This document shows positions 18,444 through 26,257 of a stretch of 64,000 nt of DNA, piece after piece. The position numbers were made by a program, and so were the translations under genes. The stretch's first letter is position 1; each line of letters opens with the position of its first letter. The DNA comes from SHVO01 sp050250575. GTDB taxonomy: Bacteria; Pseudomonadota; Alphaproteobacteria; Rhodospirillales; Rhodospirillaceae. A model generated the notes under the pieces. It saw nothing but the letters and a program-made list of their open reading frames with translations, was not told the origin of the DNA and did not search any database. Where the stretch lies: contig JBFWOJ010000009.1 in assembly GCA_050250575.1 (NCBI GenBank), positions 113,591 through 177,590 of the forward strand, in the 5' to 3' direction.

Positions 18444-18651
18444 CATCCGCTGCGCTCGTTACAGCCCCCGTTCACCGGGCACATCCCCCACCATATAAAG
18501 CCGGGGCGGCGCAACTTTTAGGATGCCCTGCCGTTAGAGCCTGCGGGGATACCGCACCTCAAGATCGCGTTGAATTGCGTCGGTTTTCATGAAATCCGGG
18601 GTTGGGCCAAACGCGCGCCCTCCGGCCGGCGGTATGACAGGGAGGGGCAAG

Positions 18652-20580
18652 ATGTTCGTAACGCTTAGCGAGAGGCGGCACGCCACAAAGCTCGCCCTCA
18701 TCGCCCTTTCGGTTTGCACCGGTTCTCAGTCCATCGCGCTTGCGTCCGATGATCTCGGAAGCAGTCTGCGAGAACTTAGGTCGTTATCGATTGATGAGCT
18801 TGCCAACCTTGAGATCACATCGGTTTCCCGCCGGCCGGAGAACCTGCGGGTCGCAGCGCGCAATGTTTACGTCATTACCAGCGAGCAGATAGAGCAGTCC
18901 GGTGTCGCGACATTGCCTCAGGCGTTAGCGCTTGCGCCGAATCTTCAAGTCGCCGCGATCAGCTCCAGCGCATATGCCATAACGGCACGCGGCCTAAACA
19001 TCCCAAGCGCGGCAACGGCTAACAAGCTCTTGGTCCTCATCGATGGCCGTACCGTCTACACGCCGCTTTATTCGGGAGTTTATTGGGACGTTCAAGACGT
19101 TCCGCTGGATGACATCGACCGCATTGAGGTCGTCAGCGGACCCGGCGGTACTCTTTGGGGAGCCAATGCCGTGAACGGCGTTATCAACGTCAGCACGCGG
19201 CGCGCATCGGCGGGAGACCGCAGTGTTTCGCTGCGCGGCGGAACCTTCGAGTACGGCGCCACGGCGCGCAATACCTTCAATTTGAGCGAAACTGCTGCGA
19301 TGCGCGTGTACGCCAATGCTTTCGACCGCGCCCACAGCGAAACCACGGCGGGAGACAAGGCATACGATTCGTGGCGGAAATTTCAAACCGGCGCGCGGCT
19401 CGACTTTTTCCGCGCGCGCGGTGACCTCACGGTGCAAGGGGACTTTTATACAGGGTACACGCAATCCCTCGCCTTCGATGCTCCCCGCGTTGGCGGCGGT
19501 AATTTGCTCGCGCGATGGGTACAGCGCGGGGATAGATCAACCTTCCAGGCCCAAGCCTATTACGACCGGGCTGAGCGGTTTGTGAGCAGCGGCATCAAGG
19601 ACAAGGTCGACACGGTCGAAGTCAGCCTGCAGCAAAATCTTGAACTTCCGAATTGGCCGCAGATCGTCTGGGGTGGGAGTTACAGGATTCACCACGACCG
19701 TTTCATGCCCGGGCCCCGAACCACGTTTCTTGATCCAGCCGAAGGCACCCTGCGCCTCGCGAGCATTTATGGTGAGGCCACCTTTCTCCTCAATAATTCT
19801 ATCCGCGCGACGATCGGCACAAAGCTCGAAAGCAATAGCTATACCGGAATTGAATATTTGCCTAATGCGCGCGTATCAGCGGACCTCTCGCCGCGCAACG
19901 CTGTATGGACTTCGGTCGCACGCTCTGTCCGCACGCCGTCCCGTTTCGACCGCGACATAAGAAACCTTCCCCTTGTCGCGGGCGGTCCGGAATTTCAATC
20001 GGAGACGGTATGGACCTACGAAGCCGGGTATCGCACCGAGCCGCTGGATTTCCTGAATATATCGGCGACCATCTTTTACAATGACTATGGCCGGCTGCGA
20101 ACCGCCGAACGCACGCCTGCCTCCGTATTTCCGCTGACGGTTGCTAATAATATGGACGGTAGTTCGTATGGCGTCGAAGCGTGGGCGAACATCGCCCTAA
20201 GTGAAGGGTGGAGAATGAGCCTGGGCGGCAACTATCTGAAAAAGAATTTGCGCCTAAAGGCAGGCAGCCTTGACTTCTTTGGGACCGGTTTCGCGGGCAA
20301 CGACCCGTCCTATCAATTGTCGGTAAGATCGTACTCAAGGCTTTCTTCCGACGTGGACCTTTACCTCGGGCTTCGGGCAATCGACGAGCTCCCAAACCCA
20401 GCTGTGCCCGCTTACGTGGAAGCCGACGCAACGGTGACGTGGCGGGTAACGCCTGCGCTGAGTATCGCCGTAAGCGGATTGAACCTGCTGCACAATCGGC
20501 ACACCGAATTTGTCTTAACGGGCATAGCCCCTGTTGCTATCACTCGCAGCGGCTATGTCACCGTAAAAACGTCGTTCTAA
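18652..20580 (+). CDS. TonB-dependent receptor of the YfiR-linked type
   Basis: About 642 residues from ATG 18652, chosen because AGGGAGGGG lies just ahead; in-frame ATGs at 18589 and 18634 are alternatives. The signal peptide ends near SIALAS. The plug follows: SIDELANLEITSVSRRPENL, RGLNIPSAATANKLLVLIDG, IDRIEVVSGPGGTLWGANAV and NGVINVSTR. The barrel ends in VTVKTSF with the terminal Phe usual for outer-membrane proteins. Its stop codon overlaps the start of the YfiR-family gene (TAATG), showing translational coupling. Such receptor-YfiR pairs often sit with GGDEF or kinase genes; here only a response regulator lies upstream. Confidence 0.9.
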   Translation: MFVTLSERRHATKLALIALSVCTGSQSIALASDDLGSSLRELRSLSIDELANLEITSVSRRPENLRVAARNVYVITSEQIEQSGVATLPQALALAPNLQVAAISSSAYAITARGLNIPSAATANKLLVLIDGRTVYTPLYSGVYWDVQDVPLDDIDRIEVVSGPGGTLWGANAVNGVINVSTRRASAGDRSVSLRGGTFEYGATARNTFNLSETAAMRVYANAFDRAHSETTAGDKAYDSWRKFQTGARLDFFRARGDLTVQGDFYTGYTQSLAFDAPRVGGGNLLARWVQRGDRSTFQAQAYYDRAERFVSSGIKDKVDTVEVSLQQNLELPNWPQIVWGGSYRIHHDRFMPGPRTTFLDPAEGTLRLASIYGEATFLLNNSIRATIGTKLESNSYTGIEYLPNARVSADLSPRNAVWTSVARSVRTPSRFDRDIRNLPLVAGGPEFQSETVWTYEAGYRTEPLDFLNISATIFYNDYGRLRTAERTPASVFPLTVANNMDGSSYGVEAWANIALSEGWRMSLGGNYLKKNLRLKAGSLDFFGTGFAGNDPSYQLSVRSYSRLSSDVDLYLGLRAIDELPNPAVPAYVEADATVTWRVTPALSIAVSGLNLLHNRHTEFVLTGIAPVAITRSGYVTVKTSF

Positions 20581-21149
20581 TGCGTTCCCTCAACGCCAAC
20601 ACAGTTTTCAGGCAGTGGGGCATTGGGGCGCTTATCGCCGGGTTTGCGTTGATCGCGGAACCAGAGGGGACTTTCGGTCAAGCGTCTCTGGAATATCCCA
20701 TCAAGGCAGTATTCCTCTACAAATTTGGAGACTTCGTTTCTTGGCCACGGACGAACGCCGTTTTTAGCATCTGCATCGTTGGTCGCGATCCATTCGGCGA
20801 CGTAATCGACCGCGTGACCGCAGGTGAACGAGTTGGCGACCGTGCGATAGCCGTAGTGCGCCTAGATAGCTACCAAGAGAATCAGAGCTGCGATGTCGCT
20901 TACCTCGGCGGCGTCGAGGACGCGGCCCTCCCCGGCGTTCTGTCGGCCTTAAGCAGATCCTCCGTGCTTAGCGTCACCGACGAAGCGACGAACAAAGTTG
21001 AGCGCGGTGTGATTCACTTTGCCATTCGGCAAAATCGCGTACGGTTTTATATCGATCAGGCAAAAGCGACCCGCAGTGGGATCACAGTTCGCTCAAGCTT
21101 ACTCGCCATCGCAATCGAGCCGGATTTCGTGCGGCCAAGTCCGGAATAA
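20580..21149 (+). CDS. YfiR-family (DUF4154) periplasmic protein
   Basis: About 189 residues from ATG 20580, which shares one base with the receptor's TAA stop. A signal-anchor-like segment (IGALIAGFALIAEPEG) is followed by the family motif YPIKAVFLYKFGDFVSWP and SICIVGRDPFG. The domain ends with GVIHFAIRQNRVRFYIDQ and ATRSGITVRSSLLAIA. In Pseudomonas, YfiR is a periplasmic repressor of the diguanylate cyclase YfiN. DUF4154 proteins coupled to TBDR-like genes are common, but their partners are mostly untested. No cyclase is encoded next to it here. Confidence 0.88.
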   Translation: MRSLNANTVFRQWGIGALIAGFALIAEPEGTFGQASLEYPIKAVFLYKFGDFVSWPRTNAVFSICIVGRDPFGDVIDRVTAGERVGDRAIAVVRLDSYQENQSCDVAYLGGVEDAALPGVLSALSRSSVLSVTDEATNKVERGVIHFAIRQNRVRFYIDQAKATRSGITVRSSLLAIAIEPDFVRPSPE

Positions 21150-21214
21150 GCCCTTTTCCGGATAGCATTCGGAACAGGCCCAGGTACCCATGACATCTGG
21201 GCGGAGGAGTCAGA

Positions 21215-21400
21215 GTGGAAGAGCATAAGGTAAAGATGTGGCGCGAAGCTGCGCTGGACGCGCGGTTAAAGGCTTCCACGGCGACTGACGCCACGATCCA
21301 ACGAATGCTTATGGACGTTGCCGAACAGTACGAGAGCCTGATTCGTGAAGCCCTCGGTTCAGACAGTCCGGAACGCGACACCAACGTCTCTCGCGGCTGA
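21215..21400 (+). CDS. Small helical protein of unknown function
   Basis: 61 residues from GTG 21215 with a clear GGAGGAG ribosome-binding site about eight bases ahead. The sequence (KVKMWREAALDARLKAS, then TIQRMLMDVAEQYESLI) is amphipathic helical and matches the short rhizobial-type family with an R-A..A.....LL..A..YE pattern, to which the broken gene at 17446 also seems to belong. The function of the family is unknown. Its 3' end overlaps the convergent gene at 21359 by 42 bases, which makes one of the two ends uncertain. Confidence 0.55.
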   Translation: MEEHKVKMWREAALDARLKASTATDATIQRMLMDVAEQYESLIREALGSDSPERDTNVSRG

Positions 21401-21952
21401 AGGCGCTTTCTCAGGAAGTTCGAAGTTTTGCCGCCTCGGTTGCCGATCTCGCAGGTAACCGACGAACATCGCAGGCACTTCGCAGCGATGGCCGCGACTT
21501 GGGATATCCTGCTCGCTGAACACCGTGTTGCACTGATCTACTGTGATTTCGTTCACCCCGTCGTAGCTAGCGACGATGGTGAAGGTGGATCCCGGCGGCA
21601 GGGACCTAGCGCAACTACCGATCCCCATGAACAGCGGCTGCGTTTGCACGACCAGCGTGTCAGTAAGGCGGCCCTTTAGGTATTCAAGTATTTCCAAGGT
21701 GTTCGAGACGGAACAGCTCGCTCCGTGGTCAACGATGGCGGCCTCGGGAGCTCTTTCGGCCTCAGGCTGCGCCTTCATTTTCGCAAGGCATTGGCTCGAC
21801 ACATTCGAGCTCAATACGGTTCCTCGGAATACAACGACCTCTGGGGAATTAAATTCATCCGAAATATTGGCTTCGCCACATGTACAGGCGAGCGCATTAC
21901 CGGCGAAGAATGTGATCGCACCCAAGAGCGGCAGCATCCGTACGAATACCAT
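21359..21952 (-). CDS. Secreted Cys-rich protein with a TIMP-like CxC N-terminus
   Basis: 197 residues. A signal peptide (MLPLLGAITFFAGNALA) would be cleaved just before CTCGE, leaving Cys-Thr-Cys as the mature N-terminus. A few residues later EVVVFRGTVLSS follows. This arrangement (CxC, then a VVF.G.V strand) is that of netrin-like/TIMP-like OB-fold proteins. Seven cysteines are visible, including SQCLAK, GASCSVS, GSCARSLPPGS and DQCNTVF, so disulfide bonds are likely. Bacterial members are uncharacterised secreted proteins; inhibition of metalloproteases is known only for animal TIMPs. Divergent from the sequence-repeat region at 22030. Confidence 0.65.
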   Translation of the reverse strand: MVFVRMLPLLGAITFFAGNALACTCGEANISDEFNSPEVVVFRGTVLSSNVSSQCLAKMKAQPEAERAPEAAIVDHGASCSVSNTLEILEYLKGRLTDTLVVQTQPLFMGIGSCARSLPPGSTFTIVASYDGVNEITVDQCNTVFSEQDIPSRGHRCEVPAMFVGYLRDRQPRRQNFELPEKAPSAARDVGVAFRTV

Positions 21953-22032
21953 CGTAAGCTCCTTTGATTCCTCGCACCCAACTAAGGAAACCTGATCTAA
22001 AGCAATCGCCTAACGGAGGAGCCCAGCTTAAC

Positions 22033-22086
22033 GGTGCCCATCTTCATTGGGGAGTGGGGGTGCCGTAGGTGATGAAGATGGGTACC
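22033..22086. repeat. Inverted repeat, hairpin candidate
   Basis: GGTGCCCATCTTCAT (22033-22047) pairs with ATGAAGATGGGTACC (22072-22086) at 14 of 15 positions, around a 24-base loop rich in G. The loop and left arm recur, partly diverged, at 22496-22535. No T tract follows, so it is not an ordinary terminator. Confidence 0.6.
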
Positions 22087-22093
22087 ACTGGAG

Positions 22094-22489
22094 TTACGTC
22101 GTCCGCCATTCTACCTGAGGCAGCTCAATTACAAGGAAATCCAAAATGTAGTCCGCTGCGCTCACGACCAGGTGTACGTATTTTGCGCTTCCAAGCACGT
22201 GGTCGGCTTCTCCATCGAAGCTTTCCATAAGTCGCGAATTAGTTACGGTGTGGAACGGCCATGGAAACGGCTCCGCCATTTCGGGCATCTGGAGCAAAAA
22301 CATCTCATCAGTGCTCGCATAGACTGCGGGCTTCTCGTTGAACATGATGTCGAGGAGGCGGTCGCCGGTTTCTTCCTCAAGCGTCCACTTCAACGCCTCT
22401 CCAGTGTCGAACACTGAATGGACGTACAGTCGTGGCGGAATATCCGCGCGCGGCACCCATCTTCTCCAAGTTTCGCCGGAACGCTTCAT
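22094..22489 (-). CDS. Hypothetical protein
   Basis: 131 residues from ATG 22489. I recognise no family. The composition is protein-like and unlike the Arg/Ala-rich shadow frames in the window: DTGEALKWTLEEETGDRLLD, DEMFLLQMPEMAEPFPWPFH, and a hydrophobic end with YVHLVVSAADYILDFLVIEL. The first 20 residues are weaker and the true start might be internal. It lies between the two copies of the G-rich direct repeat (22033 and 22496), so it may be cargo of a small mobile or duplicated segment. No ribosome-binding site stands out. Confidence 0.45.
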   Translation of the reverse strand: MKRSGETWRRWVPRADIPPRLYVHSVFDTGEALKWTLEEETGDRLLDIMFNEKPAVYASTDEMFLLQMPEMAEPFPWPFHTVTNSRLMESFDGEADHVLGSAKYVHLVVSAADYILDFLVIELPQVEWRTT

Positions 22490-22495
22490 TTTCGA

Positions 22496-22535
22496 TGCCC
22501 ATCTTTATGAGGGAATGGGGGTGCCATAGGGGATT
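22496..22535. repeat. Second copy of the G-rich direct repeat
   Basis: TGCCCATCTTTATG then AGGGAATGGGGGTGCCATAG matches TGCCCATCTTCATT then GGGGAGTGGGGGTGCCGTAG at 22036-22069. The copies are about 460 bases apart and flank the hypothetical gene at 22094-22489. Confidence 0.6.
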
Positions 22536-22543
22536 CGAACTCC
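22517..22543 (-). other. tRNA 3'-end-like fragment, possible attachment site
   Basis: Read on the minus strand the segment is GGAGTTCGAATCCCCTATGG followed by CACCCCC. TTCGAAT is a standard T-loop and the C-rich continuation resembles a T-stem plus acceptor 3' half. No D-arm or anticodon arm lies upstream, and two T-stem pairs would be mismatched. Integrases often leave such 3' fragments at island borders, but here this is inference. Confidence 0.4.
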
Positions 22544-22797
22544 AAATTATAATAAGCATCGGTCGGCGCGCGCACATGTAATGTTCAATGGTTCCAGCTT
22601 CTGGACGTAACGACGTCCCTTTTTGCTTGACGTTGTTTCCAAAATGGGGCAGGGTCGGGATGCTCTCATAGCCGGGCTCTCGGGCCCGGCGTCCCGTGCG
22701 CCATGGCCGGTTGGGCCGGCCACGGTCCTCTCCCCGGTGCATCTTCCGAGCCGGGTGACGGCCGTAGGACACAGTCCTCATTTTCCTCTTTGCCACA

Positions 22798-22837
22798 ATG
22801 TCGCGCGATGTCGCGTAATGTCGCGTGAAATGTCGCG
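22798..22837. repeat. Phased ATGTCGCG repeat array
   Basis: ATGTCGCG occurs at 22798, 22808, 22818 and 22830, that is, at steps of 10, 10 and 12 bases, close to one DNA helical turn. A fifth copy at 22894 lies in the same 16-base context as the first (GCCACAATGTCGCGCG at 22792 and 22888). The spacing suggests a protein-binding array. Confidence 0.65.
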
Positions 22838-22882
22838 CGATCAGGCGGCGCGCAAATCCTTGGCAGGTCGCGAAACTTCGCT

Positions 22883-22920
22883 CCTCCGCCACAATGTCGC
22901 GCGCGGCGGAGGTTTTTTTT
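22883..22920 (+). terminator. Hairpin with T tract enclosing an ATGTCGCG repeat
   Basis: CCTCCGCC (22883-22890) pairs perfectly with GGCGGAGG (22905-22912) and is followed by eight T. The 14-base loop contains the fifth ATGTCGCG copy. No gene is apparent immediately upstream on the plus strand, so its transcript is unknown. Confidence 0.6.
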
Positions 22921-23115
22921 CGTTACATGGAGTGAGGGCGTGAACCGGAGCCACTCCGCGATTATCCGCCGCATGTGCCGCACGACTGCCGCACGATGCA
23001 AAATCACACTAAGCTGCCGCGGCGCATTGAGAATTTCCAGATTCTGCCGCATGCCGCATGTCGCACGCGGAACATGACGCGCTCTGTTAACATTGCGGAG
23101 GAACGAACCGCGCTC

Positions 23116-25275
23116 TCAGAACGTGCCGCGCAGAACGATGGCGAGCATCCGGTCCCAGTGAGTCACGAAGGTCTCGGTTCTGGCGATCGTGCCGGCGATG
23201 ACGTCGTCGGCGTAGACCGTGCGCCGCTGGAACTCCCGCATCCGCTTGGGCATCAAATGATAAGCCTCGACCCGTAAGGTCAGGTTCGGCGTCAAGGTCT
23301 TCTCGGCGAACACGTCCAGGCGAGGGTCGACGCTGAACCGGCGTTGCACGCGGATATCGCTGTTGAGCAGCTCGCCAGCCCTTTCATGGTAGTTCGCGCC
23401 GTAGGTGAAGCCCCAGGCGGTGACGTCGTGGCGGAACCCGACCTGAAGCTCGTGCGTCCACAGGTCGTTGTTGAATTCCGTTCCTCCCATCTGCCGTTTG
23501 ATGCCCAGGAACGGATCGGTCGCCTCGCCCCACTGACGCAGGAAGCGCGCATCGACGGTGAGGTCGGGAAGGCCGAGGGGGGTCATGCGCACGCTGGCCT
23601 TGGCCTCGGCGCCGTAGTGTTTCGCCGTCCCGGTGTTGCCGCTGGCGGACACCCGCACGCCGTTAGGCTCCACGCGGAGCAGGAACGGCGCAATGTGATC
23701 TTCGATATGGTTATAGAAGGCGCGCAGTTCGACCAGGCCCTGGTCCCCCGCCAGCTGACGCTGATATCCGGCCTCGAATTCCCATTGGCGCTCCGGCCTG
23801 ATGTCCGGATTGCCCTCGTCGATCTCATTGTCCTGCAGGTCGAACTCCGGCACGAACAGATCGAAGTCCAACTGACTGACGCGCCGGTCGATCTTGAAGC
23901 GCAGCTGATCGAGCGGCGTCATGTCGTAGCGCAGGTCCGCCCGCGGCTTTGCGTAGACGTAGGTGGGGCGCCGCGCGGCGCTCGGGAAATTATTGGTGAT
24001 GCGCGACATCTCGACGATCAGCGATGAATTGAGCGACAGCGCGGGCGTGATCTGCCAGGTGTGGTTGGCAAAAGCTTCACCGCGGATCTCTTTGACTTCC
24101 GCGTTCCCCGTCGGAATCACCGCCTCTTCGACACGGCCATCGGCGTTCAGGTCGAAGAACGGGCGCAAATGCTGCTTGCCGATGTTTCGCGCGACTTCGC
24201 CGCCCAGTTCCAGGGTTTGGGCGGGCGTCAAGGACCAGGCCGCCGTCGGACGGATGATGGACTCGATCTGCGTGCCCAGGTTGATGTTGCGGTTGAGCTC
24301 GGCCGTCACCGGCCCGAAGATTTGGGTCCGGTATTCGTCGTTCGGCTCGCGTTCGTAGGAGTGAATGAAAAGAACGTTGAGTCGCGTCGCGCCGAACAGG
24401 GCTTCGTAATCACCGCCGACTTCCCACTGTTTTTGCCAGCCCTGGCGTCCGAATTGGATCTCGGTGCCGGACTGGATCACGGCGCCGGCGGGGTTGTAGC
24501 GCGTGATCTCGATATCGCTGGTGTCGTACGCGAGGCGCGGCTCGATCGCGCCGTTCAGGCGAAGCGTATCGCCGTTCTCGAAATTGTACGTGAGGTCGGC
24601 GGTGAGCGTGTATTGGTGCTTCTGATTGTATTCCGCGCGTTCGATGCGCTCCTCGCGCAGCGCGCCGCCCGGGAAAAAATAGCGTTCGGTCTTTTCGAGC
24701 GTACGCCAGAACGGATAGCCGCGGTTCCACGCCTCGCGCCGTACGCTGACGATATAGTCCAGCGATCCCAGGGTGTCGCTATAGGACAGAAGCCCGTCGA
24801 CGTCGTAGATGTCGTTGTCGTTGGCGCGGAAGGCCGCCTGCCAGGATCCCGACCCGGTGCCCGCGCCTTCTTCCAGCACGACATTGATGATCAGCCCTTC
24901 GCTCTGCACGTTGGCGTCCGCGGTATTGCCGCGGATCAGCTCGACGCGCAGCACATTCGCGCTTTGGATGCGCTTCAGCGCCGCCAGGATCTGGTTCTTT
25001 CCGGCAAAGCGTTTTCCGTTCAGCAGCACCTGCTCGCCGGCGGAGCCGAACCCGCGCTGCTGCTGGTTGTTGTTGGAGTTCAGTCCGTCGAGGATCGAGG
25101 ACGTGCCCGGCACGCGCCGCACCATGTCCTCGGCCGTGACCGTGTCGTACTTCTCGAAATACGCGCGGTCGTAGACTTGCGTCGATGCGCCGCTCTCCTG
25201 CGCGCGGACCTCGGCGGCCATAAAAAAAGCGGCCAGGCTGATCGCCAGACGGCCGCAAGCGGCGATACGGTACAC
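23116..25275 (-). CDS. TonB-dependent receptor (OMP_b-brl_3-like)
   Basis: About 719 residues. The start is set at GTG 25275, six bases after GAGGGGAG, because the signal peptide MYRIAACGRLAISLAAFFMA with cleavage near EVRAQ then begins correctly; the open frame extends 15 bases more to a TTG. The plug is short: YDTVTAEDMVRRVPGTSSIL, QRGFGSAGEQVLLNGKRFAG, VLRVELIRGNTADANVQSEG and LIINVVL. The barrel ends LAIVLRGTF with terminal Phe. It differs from the 970-residue TBDRs in this window. It starts 95 bases after the diacylglycerol-kinase stop on the same strand. The ligand is unknown. Confidence 0.9.
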   Translation of the reverse strand: MYRIAACGRLAISLAAFFMAAEVRAQESGASTQVYDRAYFEKYDTVTAEDMVRRVPGTSSILDGLNSNNNQQQRGFGSAGEQVLLNGKRFAGKNQILAALKRIQSANVLRVELIRGNTADANVQSEGLIINVVLEEGAGTGSGSWQAAFRANDNDIYDVDGLLSYSDTLGSLDYIVSVRREAWNRGYPFWRTLEKTERYFFPGGALREERIERAEYNQKHQYTLTADLTYNFENGDTLRLNGAIEPRLAYDTSDIEITRYNPAGAVIQSGTEIQFGRQGWQKQWEVGGDYEALFGATRLNVLFIHSYEREPNDEYRTQIFGPVTAELNRNINLGTQIESIIRPTAAWSLTPAQTLELGGEVARNIGKQHLRPFFDLNADGRVEEAVIPTGNAEVKEIRGEAFANHTWQITPALSLNSSLIVEMSRITNNFPSAARRPTYVYAKPRADLRYDMTPLDQLRFKIDRRVSQLDFDLFVPEFDLQDNEIDEGNPDIRPERQWEFEAGYQRQLAGDQGLVELRAFYNHIEDHIAPFLLRVEPNGVRVSASGNTGTAKHYGAEAKASVRMTPLGLPDLTVDARFLRQWGEATDPFLGIKRQMGGTEFNNDLWTHELQVGFRHDVTAWGFTYGANYHERAGELLNSDIRVQRRFSVDPRLDVFAEKTLTPNLTLRVEAYHLMPKRMREFQRRTVYADDVIAGTIARTETFVTHWDRMLAIVLRGTF

Positions 25276-25370
25276 GTGGGCTCCCCTCAAGATCGGGCGG
25301 AGTCAACGATGGGCCCGGGAATCGCGCAAGCCTCAAAAGTGCATCGGCTTTGTAACGGCGATCGATTGTG

Positions 25371-26252
25371 TCAGGCGGGATACACGAGCCGCACCGGCTC
25401 GGGGTCTAAGCCGATCTTCAAGGGCAGCGTTGCCACGATGTCCCCGTCCGCTTGAACCGGGTGTTCGGCGGCGCCGTTCACGATCACCTCGCGACCCGAC
25501 ACCAATTGGACGTCGCGCCAGATGGTGAGACGCCCCAGCAGGAGGCCGAGACTGTAGCGCAGGACACTCAGCCAGCCGCGGCCGTGCATGAGCACGACCT
25601 GGAACTTGTCTTCGCCGAGGCACGCATCCGGCGCGGCGATGAAAGGACCGCCGTACCGGCGGCCCTTGCATGCCACCATCGACACCGGATGATACGGGAT
25701 TCCGTCGATGGTCACTTCATGCGGTTGGAAGCCGTACTTCGCCGACTGCCGGATCGACTCCCACACATACGCCAGCGGACCGACCCGTTTCTTGAGGGTC
25801 AGCGAGACACGGCTGACGACCATCGCATCGAACCCGATCCCGGCCATCATGGTGAAGCGGCGCCCATTGGCGCGGCCGACATGGACCGTGCGGATCGGTC
25901 CCGTCGCCAGCGCCGCGGCGATCCGTTCCGGATCGCGGTCGAGCCCGATTTCCTCCGCGAGCACATTGGCCGTGCCAAGCGGAATGACTCCCAGCGCGAC
26001 GCCTTTGCCCGCAAGGCCGTTGATGACCTCGTTGACCGTGCCGTCGCCGCCGCACGCCGCGACGATATCGAAGTCGGAAGGAGACGCGGTGCGCGCCAGT
26101 TCCTCCGCGTGGCGGGGGGCTTTGGTTTCGGCCAAGGTCAGAGCGCAACCCTTCGCCCGAAGCGCCGTCACGACGCGGTCGAACCGCGCACGCCGGCTGC
26201 CGCCGGCCGCGGGATTGAAGATCAGGAGGATGCGACGCGCCGGCGCGAGCAT
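25371..26252 (-). CDS. Diacylglycerol/lipid kinase, DagK/YegS family
   Basis: 293 residues from ATG 26252; a longer frame exists, but the family's usual first strand RRILLIFNPAAGG follows this ATG. The nucleotide-binding motif GGDGTVNEVINGL (residues 68-80) and PLGTANVLAEEIG (91-103) define the soluble DAG-kinase catalytic domain. The C-terminal beta-sandwich ends at QADGDIV and LPLKIGLD. The enzyme phosphorylates diacylglycerol or a related lipid at the inner face of the membrane. It is the last gene of an operon behind a membrane sulfatase-fold transferase and a phospholipid methyltransferase, and starts five bases after the former's stop. This fits recycling of diacylglycerol released by head-group transfer. 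Confidence 0.9.
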   Translation of the reverse strand: MLAPARRILLIFNPAAGGSRRARFDRVVTALRAKGCALTLAETKAPRHAEELARTASPSDFDIVAACGGDGTVNEVINGLAGKGVALGVIPLGTANVLAEEIGLDRDPERIAAALATGPIRTVHVGRANGRRFTMMAGIGFDAMVVSRVSLTLKKRVGPLAYVWESIRQSAKYGFQPHEVTIDGIPYHPVSMVACKGRRYGGPFIAAPDACLGEDKFQVVLMHGRGWLSVLRYSLGLLLGRLTIWRDVQLVSGREVIVNGAAEHPVQADGDIVATLPLKIGLDPEPVRLVYPA

Positions 26253-26257
26253 GTCGG

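Larger units (their letters stand above)
22490..23115. other. Gene-free stretch with repeats and a tRNA-3'-end-like fragment
   Basis: About 625 bases with no convincing gene. It contains, in order, the second copy of the G-rich direct repeat (22496-22535) that includes a tRNA-3'-end-like segment, a phased ATGTCGCG array (22798-22837), a hairpin with eight T (22883-22920), and several GCCGCA(C/T) words around 22965-23065. The mix suggests the worn end of an integrated element, without an integrase gene in view. Confidence 0.5.

Noticed and set aside
22517..22543. Complete tRNA gene
   Set aside because: Only the T-loop and 3' half are recognisable. No D-arm or anticodon arm can be built upstream.
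22798..22837. CRISPR array
   Set aside because: The repeat units are 8 bases with no 30-40 base spacers, and no cas genes are near.
22623..22943. Frame of about 100 codons over the ATGTCGCG array (with MSREMSRDQAAR repeats)
   Set aside because: The apparent protein repeat is a result of the DNA repeat. There is no ribosome-binding site and it runs through a terminator hairpin.
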